The translations under genes were made by a program, and so were the position numbers. The notes below the pieces were generated by a model. It was not told the origin of the DNA, searched no databases, and saw nothing but the letters and a program-made list of their open reading frames with translations. Positions 47,311 to 58,958 of a DNA stretch of 64,000 bases are shown here, piece after piece. This DNA comes from Watersipora subatra (taxonomy: Eukaryota > Bryozoa > Gymnolaemata > Cheilostomatida > Watersiporidae), in the NCBI RefSeq assembly GCF_963576615.1, contig NC_088709.1, positions 19,361,243-19,425,242 of the forward strand, given 5' to 3'. The stretch's first letter is position 1; each line of letters begins with the position of its first letter.

Positions 47311-49560
47311 AACACCTTTAGGTCATTTTAAATATACATCTACTGATCCATCATCTGACAAGATTCTGTTATTAAACTAATTTTGGGATAAAAACAGGTT
47401 ACTACCTACTGTATGTGATCTTCAACTTTTTCTTTAGTTTCGTCGCATCACATACTGTACTTTTATAAAGCAATGATGCAATATATTTAGAGGCCAATGT
47501 CATATTAAAGAGAAATTTGGACTAATGCTAAAACTAATATTGCCTATAAGTAAAACTTGTATCTTGGTTTTAAATTTTGTAATGATAAGTATTGTTACAG
47601 TATTTCAATTATCGACCAATCTTTCAATAAGCATTTTATAAAATCTTTATGATGAAAACATATTTCAGAATGCTATAAAAAATGTTTTCCACGAGATTGA
47701 TAAACTACAATCACAGCTTTTCTAATAATGTTGTCAATTATATTAGGTAACATGCATTGCATTGAGCCCAAAATTACAGCTGATGGCACAATAAAATATG
47801 TAAATTACTTTAGATTTCGAATAATTGTAAATAACTTGACCAGCAGTAGCTTGTAAGTTATTTAACCACCAACCAGCAATTACCTGCAGGTATTGAATAA
47901 AACATTAGGATTAATCAAAACAGATGAAAGGGATTACCCGATTATTATCATTATAGGTAACCATTGCTATTGCTTATTATTAAATTTTTGCAAAATGTAA
48001 TGATATCGAAGCAATTTAGCTGGTAAAACCGGGTCTAATATAATCAGCCAAAAGTTTCTAATTGATTCATCGCAATGCCATGTTAACGCAACGATATGAC
48101 AATCTGAAAAAAATTATATAAGCGTACCTTAGCTGGCTTGCAATAAAATAATCGCTGCAGAACAGTCATACTTTTGCCGTAAAATCTTTTTTGACTGTTT
48201 GCATTCACAAAAATTGAGAGACAAATTGATGATCCGGCTTGACGGAGATATGCAAATGTAACTGCAGGTTTAAGTGTAGTTCGTGATCTCGGATTAGCTG
48301 TGTGCTTTTTGAGGTGCATCAATTAGGCAAACCGATAAAAAACATTAGAAATGAAATTTGGTTATTTTGGTCTTGACATAGTTGCAATTTTTATTGGTTG
48401 TTTGCTGATACCTTCCGTTTAAAAAATAAAAAGCTTTACACTCGAAGGCTATGCATCTGATCAAAGTCCACCACTTTATCGAGTTGCGTGTTCAATTACA
48501 AGGTATCACAACTACCGAGGTTATTGTCTTTGGCGATTGGTGCATCCTATGGCAGATAAATGGTTGGTTTATGTGGTCATGTTATACCAATGATATACAG
48601 CCCCCATGTGGAGGCTGTATATCATTGGTTATACATGTATGCTGTCTATCTAGATTCTAAACTAACGACTTTGCAAGTTGCGAAAACCAAGTCGGTGAGA
48701 TAGCATTAGATAGATATTTTAATGAATAGTAATAGTGATAGAATAATTGGGTGCAGCGAAGTCAACTTCTATAGCTACTAACGTTTAAATTGTTGTTCTA
48801 AGGAGATGGAGTTGGCTTCTCTCAGTGTTGATTTTCCTATGAAATTTGCTTTATCACCCTTGGTGTAGTTTCCAAGCTCAAATCTGAATCAAAAATATTC
48901 ACAGTCACATTTAATCTTGTTTTTTTATGAGACAGAGAAAAAGGAATGCTTATAGTTGAAACATCTTTAAAACTTGAAGCAACTAATAGATCTGTATTTG
49001 AGGCAATAATGATTCCAATGTTTGAATACTCAAGTATTTGAAACAAATTTTCTTTGTAATAATTTGAGTTCATTTTCATTGGATTTGGTCTGTTTTAAAT
49101 TGGGCAAATACAAGAGCAACTTGAAATTGGATTTGACAAACAAACAAAAAGGTTTTTCTACATAGAATTGAAAAATGAATTGAATTATAAAAGAACATGT
49201 CACTACGAGCATATTTTTATTATACAATTTAATTAAAGGTCAGCTCATCTGACATTATTGAAAAACTTTTACTGGAGACAGTAAAAGTAGTTATACAATT
49301 ACGAGGCCTAAAATTCCTGTGTTTTTCATATGATATCATTTGGCACCAAACATGTGCAATCACAAAATAGCAGAACAGTAACAGTAGGAAAGTTAAGTTT
49401 TAAAGTTTAGAAGTTTTATGCTCTTACTTTGCCCTAACTTTTGCATCTTAATTATGCGCTAGCCAAGGATCTTTTTATTAGTTTCAATTTGTAGCTAAAT
49501 AATCTAATGATGATATTAAAGGTAGTTTAAAAATATATATTATAAGAATATTATAATCAT
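47311..49560. other. No gene seen; one strong hairpin
   Basis: About 2.2 kb of AT-rich sequence with short unsupported frames. The only clear structure is an inverted repeat at 48581-48602 and 48613-48634 (CCAATGATATACAGCC / GGCTGTATATCATTGG) with a 10-nt loop. Confidence 0.5.
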
Positions 49561-49589
49561 CAAATAATAATAACCATATTACATCATTG

Positions 49590-49905
49590 ATCAGTTGATA
49601 GCACTGATGACTTGGCCCGGCTTGTTTAATATCTGTTTATCACAGATTGCATGTATTTTTACTGTATCTTCTATGTTTCTCTCAGGCAAATAAGGGCCTG
49701 AGAGCGTCAGAGAAACCTGGCTAGTAGGACTTTTTTGCGTGGTCGTGGAGTTGACCCCAACCAGGCTGGCAACACGATGAATTGCGTACAAGTGTCTTAG
49801 GACCATGTGCTCTTCTTTACATCCCATAGCAAGGATTGAACCACTGACTTACTGTTTGACAGTCCAGAGTGCCAACCATTACACCTCTTGTAATGTTAGT
49901 CTTGT
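49590..49905 (-). repeat. tRNA-derived SINE-like element
   Basis: On the minus strand an A-box-like GTGTAATGGTTGGCACT (about 49885) and a B box GGTTCAATCCT (about 49837) are spaced as in a tRNA. A non-tRNA body follows (GAGCACATGGTCCTAAG). The head resembles the one at 56050. Confidence 0.6.
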
Positions 49906-50817
49906 TCGTTTCTATGTTTTGTTAGTTGTTGTTTGCATTATTTAGTAACTCAAGATTTGATTTGTACATTTCAGGCAAGTCATGAGATTCAATTTACTAA
50001 ATACGTTTTGATGCGCAGAGATTATTTGACTCTAGTTAAGTTAGTTTATAACTGATTTATTGGAACATTAAAAAAGTGAGTTCGAGCATCATTGGAAGTT
50101 GAACTGAGCAACCTAGGAATCAAAATCTAAAACAATGTACAGAAACATAATAACTTCTTAAATCAACTCATCTAGCAGTTTTCATAACACAACTAAATTT
50201 GGTCATTTGAAAGAAAAAACTTTTTTTTGGTCAATGATTAGTGAATCTAACAACCGAACATTGAATTTTGAAAAAAGGAGACAACTCGATCAACCCAGGT
50301 GTGTAAAGTCACTGAGACATTAAAATCATGCGATAGGCTGACCAATTAATTACGATGTAGAAATGTCCATGTTTCCCTCGTTATTGCGTTTTTCATTCCT
50401 TTACAAACAAGATGGCTCGTCAAATGAAAACATACAAAAGTTTGTTGAAATTGTTTGTTTATATCTAGAGATCAAATTTTGCACGTCTGCATTTGATTGC
50501 ATGTTTGCAATCTAATCAAATAATTAATACATGACACTATATGAATGTTTAGTTACCATTTACCATAGTTACCATGACTATAGCTAGAGCTAGAACTATA
50601 GCTAGGGTACATTTTATATAGTATTAGGCCTACATATTTTTGGAGTTATCTAAACCTAAGAATACTAGTGTGTGCATGATAAGTGATCATAACTTCAATG
50701 AGCCAAACAATTGTTCCAAGCCGTGCGGTAGTGACTAAAACTCTATCTACTCATACTTGATTAGAAGTTGTCTTGCCTTATCTTTTGGTACAACTTGCAT
50801 ATATACATGTAGATATA
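49906..50817. other. No gene seen
   Basis: AT-rich spacer between the SINE-like sequence and the next Helitron-like element. No supported feature. Confidence 0.4.
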
Positions 50818-52080
50818 CTAGCTGTACTACTCGGCATTGCTCGGGTAATAAAAAAGTCTTTGGACAGAAAACTCATTTGTATTAAACCTATAACAACATT
50901 TGCCATTCTAACTTTCAAACTTCATATCATGAGGAAAATGTTTTTTTGCAGGTCAAATAAAATTAGAAAAAAATAAAACAATTATTAAAGGGTTAAAATG
51001 TAAATGTGAATTAATTAGCAAGCAGTAGCTGAATTAAGTCTATTTTGCTAGGATTACAATAAAATATGATTTGGTAATGATACAATTAATACGAACTGAG
51101 AAAACAAAATAAAAACCTTGACTATGTTGAATTAATAATAGCAATTCTTGCATAGAACTGTGTTCATAAAAAAGTTACTGTTCCAGCAGAAGCTATCCAT
51201 CAAAACTTTTAATACAACGATACTGGTACCTCTCGATACTGGTAGAAATGTTAAAATAAGATATCGTACTGTTTTTGTCTGACCAAACAGAACGAGAATG
51301 TCGAGGCTCTTCCTACAGCGATAATACAATCGCCCACGTAAAAAAAATTGTCCTTAACCGCGGATATAGCAATTGAACCTTACGAAAAACTAAAAATAGA
51401 AGTTCAAGAAAACACAAAAAGCATCATGTTTCATAGAGTTAATAAAATCATAGAGTTTAAAATAATATGTCATCTAGCCGTGTGCATATGATATATGGGT
51501 TATGATTGTACCATTGATTCGTATGCATTTATAGCTCAGTGGTAGAGCACATGGATTTGAAACTTGCAGTGGCAATCTCCGTGTATTCAAATCCATCATA
51601 CTGTGGAATGTTAAACTCCAAGATTTTAGCAGCTAATAATAGATGGACACTAGCTGTGCTACTCGGCATTGCCCGAGTATTAAAAATCAGCTTATAAACA
51701 ATAAGAGGTAATGTAGTTGCCCACCACTTGCTATTAGCCTGGCACATTGCCAATAGATAATTTCAGTAAGCTTACTAATAAGAGCTCCCGCTTCTCATAA
51801 CGTTACAACATCACACTGTGTTTTAACAGAGAGTGATAGCGTATTTGCTCCCATAATGTGACATATATTGCCTAATTCATCTATCAAGCTCGTGTGGCTG
51901 AATTGGTAATGCAGTTGGACTAGTGAATGAGAGGCTCCGAGATCAAATCTTCCACGATACAGATTCTTTATTCCAAGATATTCATATCTATAGCCGGACA
52001 AAACAGACACATATACACAAAGTTTGAGAAATATATATATAGATACACAATGACAGAAACACAAACTTTGAGAAATATGT
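50818..52080 (-). mobile_element. Helitron-like element, long type (copy U3)
   Basis: The minus-strand 3' terminus is hairpin CCCGAGCAATGCCGAG, then TAGTACAG and CTAG at 50818-50821, followed by T. The body matches U1. Near its 5' end it is split by U4. The two sides of U4 (GGACA ending at 51649 and TACACAATGACAG from 52044) together match the continuous U1 sequence GGACATAC...ACACAAACTTTGAG, which proves the nested order. It holds a good tRNA-like block at 51530-51600 (A box TAGCTCAGTGGTAGAGCA). Confidence 0.75.
51650..52043 (-). mobile_element. Helitron-like element, short type (U4), nested in U3
   Basis: The minus strand reads TCTATATATATATTTCTC at the 5' end and hairpin ACTCGGGCAATGCCGAGT, spacer AGCACAG, CTAG at the 3' end. 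It is inserted between A (51649) and T (52044) of U3. The interior resembles U2 and U5, with a tRNA-like block at 51888-51957 (GTGTGGCTGAATTGGTAATG; GAGATCAAATCTT). Confidence 0.82.
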
Positions 52081-52885
52081 TTTTAGACTATATTGACAGG
52101 AATTCTAACATTATATAGTAAGTATATCATATTGATAAGAACCATAAAATAATTGTATAGACTAAATTCTAATATATTTTATAGTCAATAATCTTAACAT
52201 ATTACATAGACCAAAAATAGACCGGATTTGTGATATATTACATAGACCAGGATTCTAGGATATTACACAGATAGAAATTCTAAAATATTATGTAGATGAG
52301 GACCCTAAATGTTTTTTTCTTATGCATCTTGAAAAGCCGTCTAGCGAAATGGTTTTTATGACAAACGATTGGGTCACTGTTCTGCCAAATGAGAACAGCA
52401 TAGATGGCCGTAAGCAAGAAGAAAGTTTAGATAGTTTAGCTGCAAAGCAACAGGCTGTTACAGAACTGGCAAAAGGCAAAAGGCAAAAGGCTTGGCAGAT
52501 TTAGCGCATAGAGAGAATTGAGTAACAAGCAAGTTATCCTTCAGGCTCTCTATTTAATTTAATTGTCAGCCATAGATACTCATCTGCTATTTTAATAAAG
52601 TGTCTATCACTGAAATTGATCCTAGTAAGTAATGCTGACAAGCTGGCTGACACAACAAGAAATTTCATAATCTCTTGCATCAACTCGTGTTGGCATCAAT
52701 TCCAAAAAATATTTCTGACAGCAGTTTCCTTATGGCTAACTAACAGAAGCAAATAGTGATTCTCTAATCAGCCTCAGATATTTCAACATATGATAAGCAC
52801 ATGTTTTTCCATTGTTTCTACAAAATTGTGGTGCTATTTTATGAAATCAGCTAAATTTGGGTAGTGAGGCAATCTGGCAGCAAGA
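52081..52885. other. No supported gene
   Basis: Includes a 60-codon plus frame at 52322-52504 with fairly protein-like composition (EESLDSLAAKQQAVTEL) 380 bp upstream of the octapeptide repeat. I found no splice or homology support. Confidence 0.4.
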
Positions 52886-52889
52886 TAGC

Positions 52890-53577
52890 GGGCAATATGG
52901 CAGTGGTGTAGCAAGACAATATAGCAGGGAGATAGCAAGACAATATGGCAATGAACTAGCAAGACAGTATAGCAGAGAACTCGCAAGACAGTATAGCAGC
53001 GAACTAGAAAGATAATATGAAAGAGAGCTAGCAAAGCAATATTGTGAAGAAAAAGCAAGGCAATATGACCGAAAGGTAGCAATGTAGTATAGGAGAAAGG
53101 TAGCAGGACAATATGACAGAGAGGTAGCAGGACAATATGACAGAGAGGTAGCAGGACAATATGACAGAGAGGTAGCAGGACAATATGACAGAGAGGTAGC
53201 AGGACAATATGACAGAGAGGTAGCAGGACAATATGACAGAGAGGTAGCAGGACAATATGACAGAGAGGTAGCAGGACAATATGACAGAGAGGTAGCAGGA
53301 CAATATGACAGAGAGCTAGCAGGACAATATGATAGAGAGCTAGCAGGACAATATGACAGAGAGCTAGCAGGACAATATGACAGAGAGCTAGCAGGGCAAT
53401 ATGACAGAGAGCTAGCAGGACAATATGACAGAGAGCTAGCAGGACAATATGACAGAGAGGTAGCAGGACAATATGACAGAGAGGTAGCAGGACAATATGA
53501 CAGAGAGATAGCAAGACAATAGGACAGAGAGCTAGCAGGACAATTTGACAGAAATGTATTACAGATGTCAGCAGTCA
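52890..53577 (+). repeat. 24-bp repeat with decayed octapeptide coding frame
   Basis: About 27 units of CAGGACAATATGACAGAGAG then GTAG. The 3' two thirds are almost perfect; the 5' third (52890-53090) is diverged, but its differences keep an A-x-Q-Y-x-R-E-L/V pattern in the plus frame (for example ARQYSREIARQYGNELARQY). Stops interrupt this frame at about 53014, 53079 and 53520. The tract ends TCACCA/GTAAGG, a good splice donor. The minus-strand frames of over 200 codons follow from the 8-codon period. Confidence 0.8.
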
Positions 53578-53643
53578 CCAGTAAGGGTTTTATATTCTCA
53601 TTTTTTGCAGAGATTTCGCTATCTGAAAAACTCTGAACATATC

Positions 53644-53679
53644 AGTGGCTGACATGGTAGATCTACCATGTCAGCCACT
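53644..53679. repeat. Perfect 36-bp palindrome
   Basis: AGTGGCTGACATGGTAGA followed without spacer by its exact reverse complement. Confidence 0.97.
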
Positions 53680-53689
53680 TACCACTGAG

Positions 53690-54735
53690 CACATTATTAA
53701 GCTAACCAAATGGAGCAACTCAGCACAAAATGTCTGCATACCGGTACACATTTGAGGAGTGCTAATCTATGGGTATTATTACTAGCATCATCAGCGTTGA
53801 GCTGACCCGCTGTACATGACTTTGTCCAAGGACAAATGTAAAGGAATTGTTGTAGTGTGTTACAGCAACATATCTCCTCTACCTATTGGTGCAGCAACAT
53901 CTCTCTCTTTATTGGTGTAGAGTGTTATAGCAACATCTCCTTTCTATCAGATTAGTGTCTAGCAGCAAAGTTATGTAACTATTGACAACTTTGGAGTTTC
54001 AGTAAACAGTTCCTGAACATGTGACCTCGAGCAAAAAATGGTTTGAATGAGCGCTCGAAAAATCATTTAGCTGACATAATGTAAATTACTGTCCTTGGCT
54101 AAGATCCCCAAAGAGTAAATAAATGTGACCACTGTGATGATAAAACACTTTTGTGATGTGGCCATTTTTACTAGCTCGTGACCGCTTTAGGTTTATTGGA
54201 ACTACTCCAGCTGTTTGTCAGTCTTCGGTTGGTGTGGCTCCGGCAATTCAGTACAATAAATAGGGAATTTGCATCATGTATAGCTAATAATCATAAACAA
54301 GCCACTTAAGCTAAGTTTCGTGTCTTTGCTGTGTGAGAAATCCACTGGATGCTTGATATTTGAAGGATAGCTCAGACCCTTCCCCCTCCCTCCTTTACAC
54401 ATTGCCGTGTAGTCTATAGCAACACTAAGAGTAGTTATTTTGTCGCTGCTCCCAACTTGGGCTTATATCCTTGAGGACATCTAGAGGCATTTAGAGATAA
54501 AGTGACTATTAATAGGCAGAGGTACTTTGAAGCCTTAAGATCCTGTAGCTACTGCTAAGCGAGGTGAAAAATACATCTATGACTGATTGCAGAGTTGTCT
54601 TCTCATTCAAGAGTAGAGTTGCTCAGTAGTAAGTACCAAGGATGGTCTACCATAATGACATATTGCAAGCTACTTAAATTTTTAAAAGCTATTACAAAGA
54701 ATAAATGTATTGTTAACTATTCTACTCAAAGCACA
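53690..54735. other. No gene seen
   Basis: Unremarkable AT-rich spacer; no repeat ends, tRNA-like boxes or protein matches noticed. Confidence 0.4.
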
Positions 54736-54739
54736 TTTA

Positions 54740-55130
54740 AGGCCAGCTACTATGCCAAAGAGTACGTCTATGATCAATTACTATGCTAAAGGATACGTCT
54801 ATGACCAACTATTCGATCAAAGGGTAAATCTATGACCAGATAATACACCAAATTATTCATCGATGCCCAGTTTTTATTCAAAGTATACATCTATGGTCAG
54901 TTTCTTATGATGCCACAGCATACATCTATGGTCAGTTTCTTACGGTACCAAAGTATACATGTATGGTCAGATACCATACCAAAACTTACATCTATGGCCA
55001 GATCCTATACCGAAGCGAACATCTACGGCCAGATCCTATATCGAAGCAGACACCTATGGCCAGATCCTATACCGAAGCGAACATCTATGGCCAGATACTA
55101 CACCGAAAAGTACATCTACAAACAGTCACT
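54740..55130. repeat. ~31-33 bp minisatellite, about 11 copies
   Basis: Units vary around ACATCTATGGCCAGATCCTA then TACCGAAGCGA. The left copies are diverged (CGTCTATGACCAATTACTATG) and grade into the homogeneous right part. Confidence 0.88.
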
Positions 55131-55134
55131 GTAG

Positions 55135-56045
55135 CAAAATCCGTTATGTAAAAATCTTAAAAAATTTCATGGATCGTAATCTGTTCCCCACATTTCTGTT
55201 TACTATTAGGGATGACACAAAACGCATTGTAACATTGTGTCACAATGCTGCCCACTCAGCCGACCATACTGTTTCACTAACACACTTTAAGCTCTTTTGG
55301 GTTTCATTTTCTGTTGTGTGCTTGTCATTGAGTTTGTACAGAGCAACCACTGTGTGTAAATATGTTAAGTGTAAATATGCTAAAATCAGAGATTTCAGTA
55401 AGTATCCTAATCTCTCTTCATCTCTGACTATAAAATACATTGTTGCTCAAAGAAGTTCTCATAAATTTGTTAGGAGAGTACTAAATCTCTGATAATGATT
55501 GTGACGGTACTAATTAGATACTAACAAGCGCTCGACATTAACAGTAAAGCGAGTGGAGAGTTTGTTTTGAAAAAGTGGGTGAAACAGGAGACGAACACAA
55601 GTCAGGAGTCGTTAATAGTGGCTGTCAGGTGATATCTTCTATGTCTTCTCTAGCAGTAATGTCTACTTACTTCACGGTCATAGAATAGAAAATGGACTAA
55701 TACCAGTAACTCATAGCACAAGCTTAACAATATGGATGCTATTATCATTGATAAATACGGAACTTTTAAAACGATCTGTAGCTACTACAGTAATTCGCAA
55801 GCCAACTAGTTACATGTATTATAGATGCTGTTTGACAAGCAAAATAAGCATAAAACAACTAAACATACATGTTTTTTCTATATAAAACGATAAGCATGAC
55901 ATATAATATTTATGTTCTCGCCCTAAGGATAACTTCTGCTGCCCAGTATTACGCGTAGGCTAGCAAAATATTAATGGAAATCTCAACCAGCTAAAGGCCA
56001 ATATCTTTGTAGCCTTTGTTCTAATCATATAAATGCAGGCACAGA
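55135..56045. other. No gene seen
   Basis: Open frames up to 177 codons begin in the minisatellite and run into sequence with no recognisable protein. Nothing else noticed. Confidence 0.4.
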
Positions 56046-56049
56046 CGGT

Positions 56050-56160
56050 TGGGAGCACCTGTGGTGTAATGGTTAGCACTACGGGCTACTGAATGGCGGG
56101 TCAGTGGTTCAAGCACCGCTGCGAGATCTGAGAACCCCACCCGGTATTAAATTGCGCCTA
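56050..56160 (+). repeat. tRNA-derived SINE-like sequence
   Basis: A-box-like GTGGTGTAATGGTTAGCAC and B-box-like GTGGTTCAAGCACC are spaced like tRNA promoters. Acceptor-stem pairing is not convincing, so this is a SINE head and not a working tRNA gene. Confidence 0.6.
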
Positions 56161-56164
56161 TGCT

Positions 56165-57363
56165 CAACATAATATCTACCGTACATCCAGTCATTATGAT
56201 ACCATAGTGTGCACCTATGGCCAGCTTCTACACCAAAAGGTACATTTATGATCAGTTACTGAATAAATAACATAAAATGGAGTTGGAGCCAAATCAAACC
56301 GTTGCAATCTCGTATTGCAGGTTTTTCCAGCAGGTTTCTTCTTTATTGCAGGTTTCTCAAATGTATTGGCTGTACCTTTCATTTGAATAAAGCGGTTTTA
56401 ATGTTCCGAATAAGTTTTTGGTCAAGGCTATGACCACCCGAGGAAGTGTAATTAACTCTGGCAGTTCATTTGAAGAAACAGGAAGGGAAAAATTCAATTA
56501 TGACAGAACTTGCCATGCTATTTACCATTTGCCATTCACCCTCAGAACTTTTGTCAGCACTAGAGCAACAAATATGTTATACCCTCACGTGCACTTCAAC
56601 TGTTTTAACTCTTTAGTAATTTACTGTAGATAACAGGATGTTTATTTACCTTTAGCAATCAAAAAGGCATTTGGATTGCTTATCCTGCACCTAATGCACT
56701 CCAAATTCTCACTGAGTATTTATTTATGTAAGACATTTGAAGGTTAACAGGTCCTGATACAGGTTCACCAATTCCATTTATACCTGTTAGCTGAAAACTT
56801 AAACTACCACACAAATTTGAGGTGTTGGGTAGAGCAGCGGTAGGTCGGGAAAGAGTTGAGATGCTGATTTTGGGAAAGGTGATGAGATAAGGTAAAGGAA
56901 ATTTTGCATGAAGGCCTTTAGCACCTGTAAAAGAAAAGATTTTTCTATGGGGCTTCTCAAACTTGGAGGCAGTTAGAGAACGTTTACCGGAGGCATGTCA
57001 CCTCCTACCATAAGTTCACAAGTGCTTGACATACATACAGATATCAGTATTCCTAGCTGACCTTAGTTCAATAGCTGTTCACCAGCTTTTGTTTGATAAA
57101 ACATCAAGAAAGAGAAAATATTTAGTAATTATACAGCATTTCCAGGGCATCCTTCCTGATGGTAAGATTATCACAGTAAATCAAGCGATCGAATCTTTTG
57201 GGGGGAGCATAGAAAGTTTTAGAGGAGTACTTTCGAAAAGGAGCTTTTAGAAAGTACTTGCGTGTAAGTACTGAAGTACACTATAATACACAGAATATAT
57301 CAGTGAAAGTCCTTTCAAATGACTACAACAGGTTTGCTAAACTCAAATGTACCTTTCAAGATT
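56165..57363. other. No gene seen
   Basis: Frames at 56418-56633 and 57026-57461 have no recognised homology; the latter reads into the transposon end at 57366. Confidence 0.4.
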
Positions 57364-57834
57364 TAGGGGAGGTGGGGGCGCATTGGGACAAAATTCCGAC
57401 ATTATTGATTCAAATTGGTCATAGCAAATTTTATGGCTATTTCGTAGCAATTTTGATATAACTCAAGGTAGTTATGAAGTATTATGTTAAGCATACTTTG
57501 TTATAATCATAATAGCATGGGATGAATATTTCAGAATTTATCATCAGTTTTCTAATGCCTTTCCAATGTCCAAATGCACCTCAATGCCGGGGTGCACTGG
57601 GACAGTAGCGGGGTGCATTGGGACTACATATTAAACAACTGTAGTAGCCCTAAATAATAAACACAAGTCTATTTTGGGTATTTTATTTAAACCGTAAATA
57701 ATAATAATAATTATTATTATTAAACTGCAGTAGATGAAACAATAGATACAAGTCCATTTTAGATTATTTATTTTATTTAAACTGTAAGTTGCATGGGTAA
57801 AAATAGGCCTATGTATTTGCATCACATCTGAATG

Positions 57835-58330
57835 TATTGACTTAAATCAACACTAAATGAAAACTGTTCTGCCAGTCTCTGAGTCCCACCGCACTTAATA
57901 GGCGGGTGAAGGATCATGGTGACTTGGTCATCATCAGCATCGCATCTTTCATCACCAACCATGAAGTATAGCATCACAGTTTGTAGATGGGAGTTTGAGA
58001 TATTCTCAGGTAGATTTCTCTCTTCTACGATCCAACATAGTGAACCAATCTCTTTTTTGAAGCGTAACGTATCAACACAAAATCCCCTACTACAATATTT
58101 TTTGGGTTCATTTCTTCATTGTACATCTTCGTCTCAGACTCGCCATCATCGTCAACCAATTGTGCCAATGAAATGTTCGATTCTTCATCTCTTGTATCAG
58201 AAGTTTGGGATCTCTATCTTTCTCTTTTGTTGATGTTTACTCCTTCGGATTCTTTAGCTGGACTAGTAAGTAGGATGACTGATTCATTGGTTGCTGTTAT
58301 GTTGAGCGCGATAAAGATGTTGATGCCATA
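57835..58330 (-). pseudogene. Transposase C-terminal remnant
   Basis: On the minus strand an acidic linker (SDTRDEESNISLAQLVDDD) leads into NIVVGDFVLIRYASKKR and LVHYVG. This resembles the small C-terminal domain found after the DDE core in pogo/Jerky-like transposases (pattern VGDFVLV.Y..KK..HYVG). After about 58020 the similarity continues in another frame, so there is at least one frameshift. The DDE core is not visible. Confidence 0.5.
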
Positions 58331-58607
58331 AAGCCAATCCTCATCTAAAGGTTGAATGTGAATATGTTAGTGTTATCATTTCAATGTACTGCCATTACCA
58401 GACAGTTCGTAAGAGCAGTTTAAAAATTTAACAACGTATTAGTTTTTAAATTAAGATCACCCACTTCGAAACATTGACTTTAGCAACTTTCAATTTGTTA
58501 TATATAGAAATATGTAGCAAATCTTGCCATATATGATTGTAAAAGAGCTAAAGATTATAGCTATATAACATGTAGATAGCAGTTGCAAATCTGAATATTT
58601 ATAAGTA

Positions 58608-58905
58608 CAGCGTATATATATATATTATATATCATATTATATATAATATATATATTATATTATATATAATATATATGTTATATATAATATATATATATTA
58701 TATATAATATATATATTATATATAATATATATACATATATATATACATATATATATATACATGTATATATATTATATATATACAAATATATATATATGTA
58801 TATATATATATGTATATGTATATGTATATATATTATATATATTATATATATACATATATACTATATATATATATATATATATATATCTATATATATATAT
58901 TGTTT
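58608..58905. repeat. TA-rich microsatellite, 3' side of the LINE
   Basis: About 300 bp of TATATA with scattered CATG and TGTA interruptions. The frames of I/Y repeats here are artefacts. Confidence 0.95.
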
Positions 58906-58958
58906 CCTCACCCCGGATACCTCGTATGGGTGGTAAATTCTGCTCTAACTCGGGTCTC

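Noticed and set aside
52834-53578. Minus-strand frames rich in Leu/Cys/His or Ser/Tyr/Cys
   Set aside because: Follow from the 24-bp period; the only frame with any sign of past constraint is on the plus strand, and that one has stops.
54959-55492. 177-codon plus frame
   Set aside because: Begins in a minisatellite and continues into sequence with no recognisable domain or splice support.
57026-57461. Plus-strand coding frames near the transposon end
   Set aside because: No homology; one frame runs through the inverted terminus, and the transposase remnants are on the other strand.
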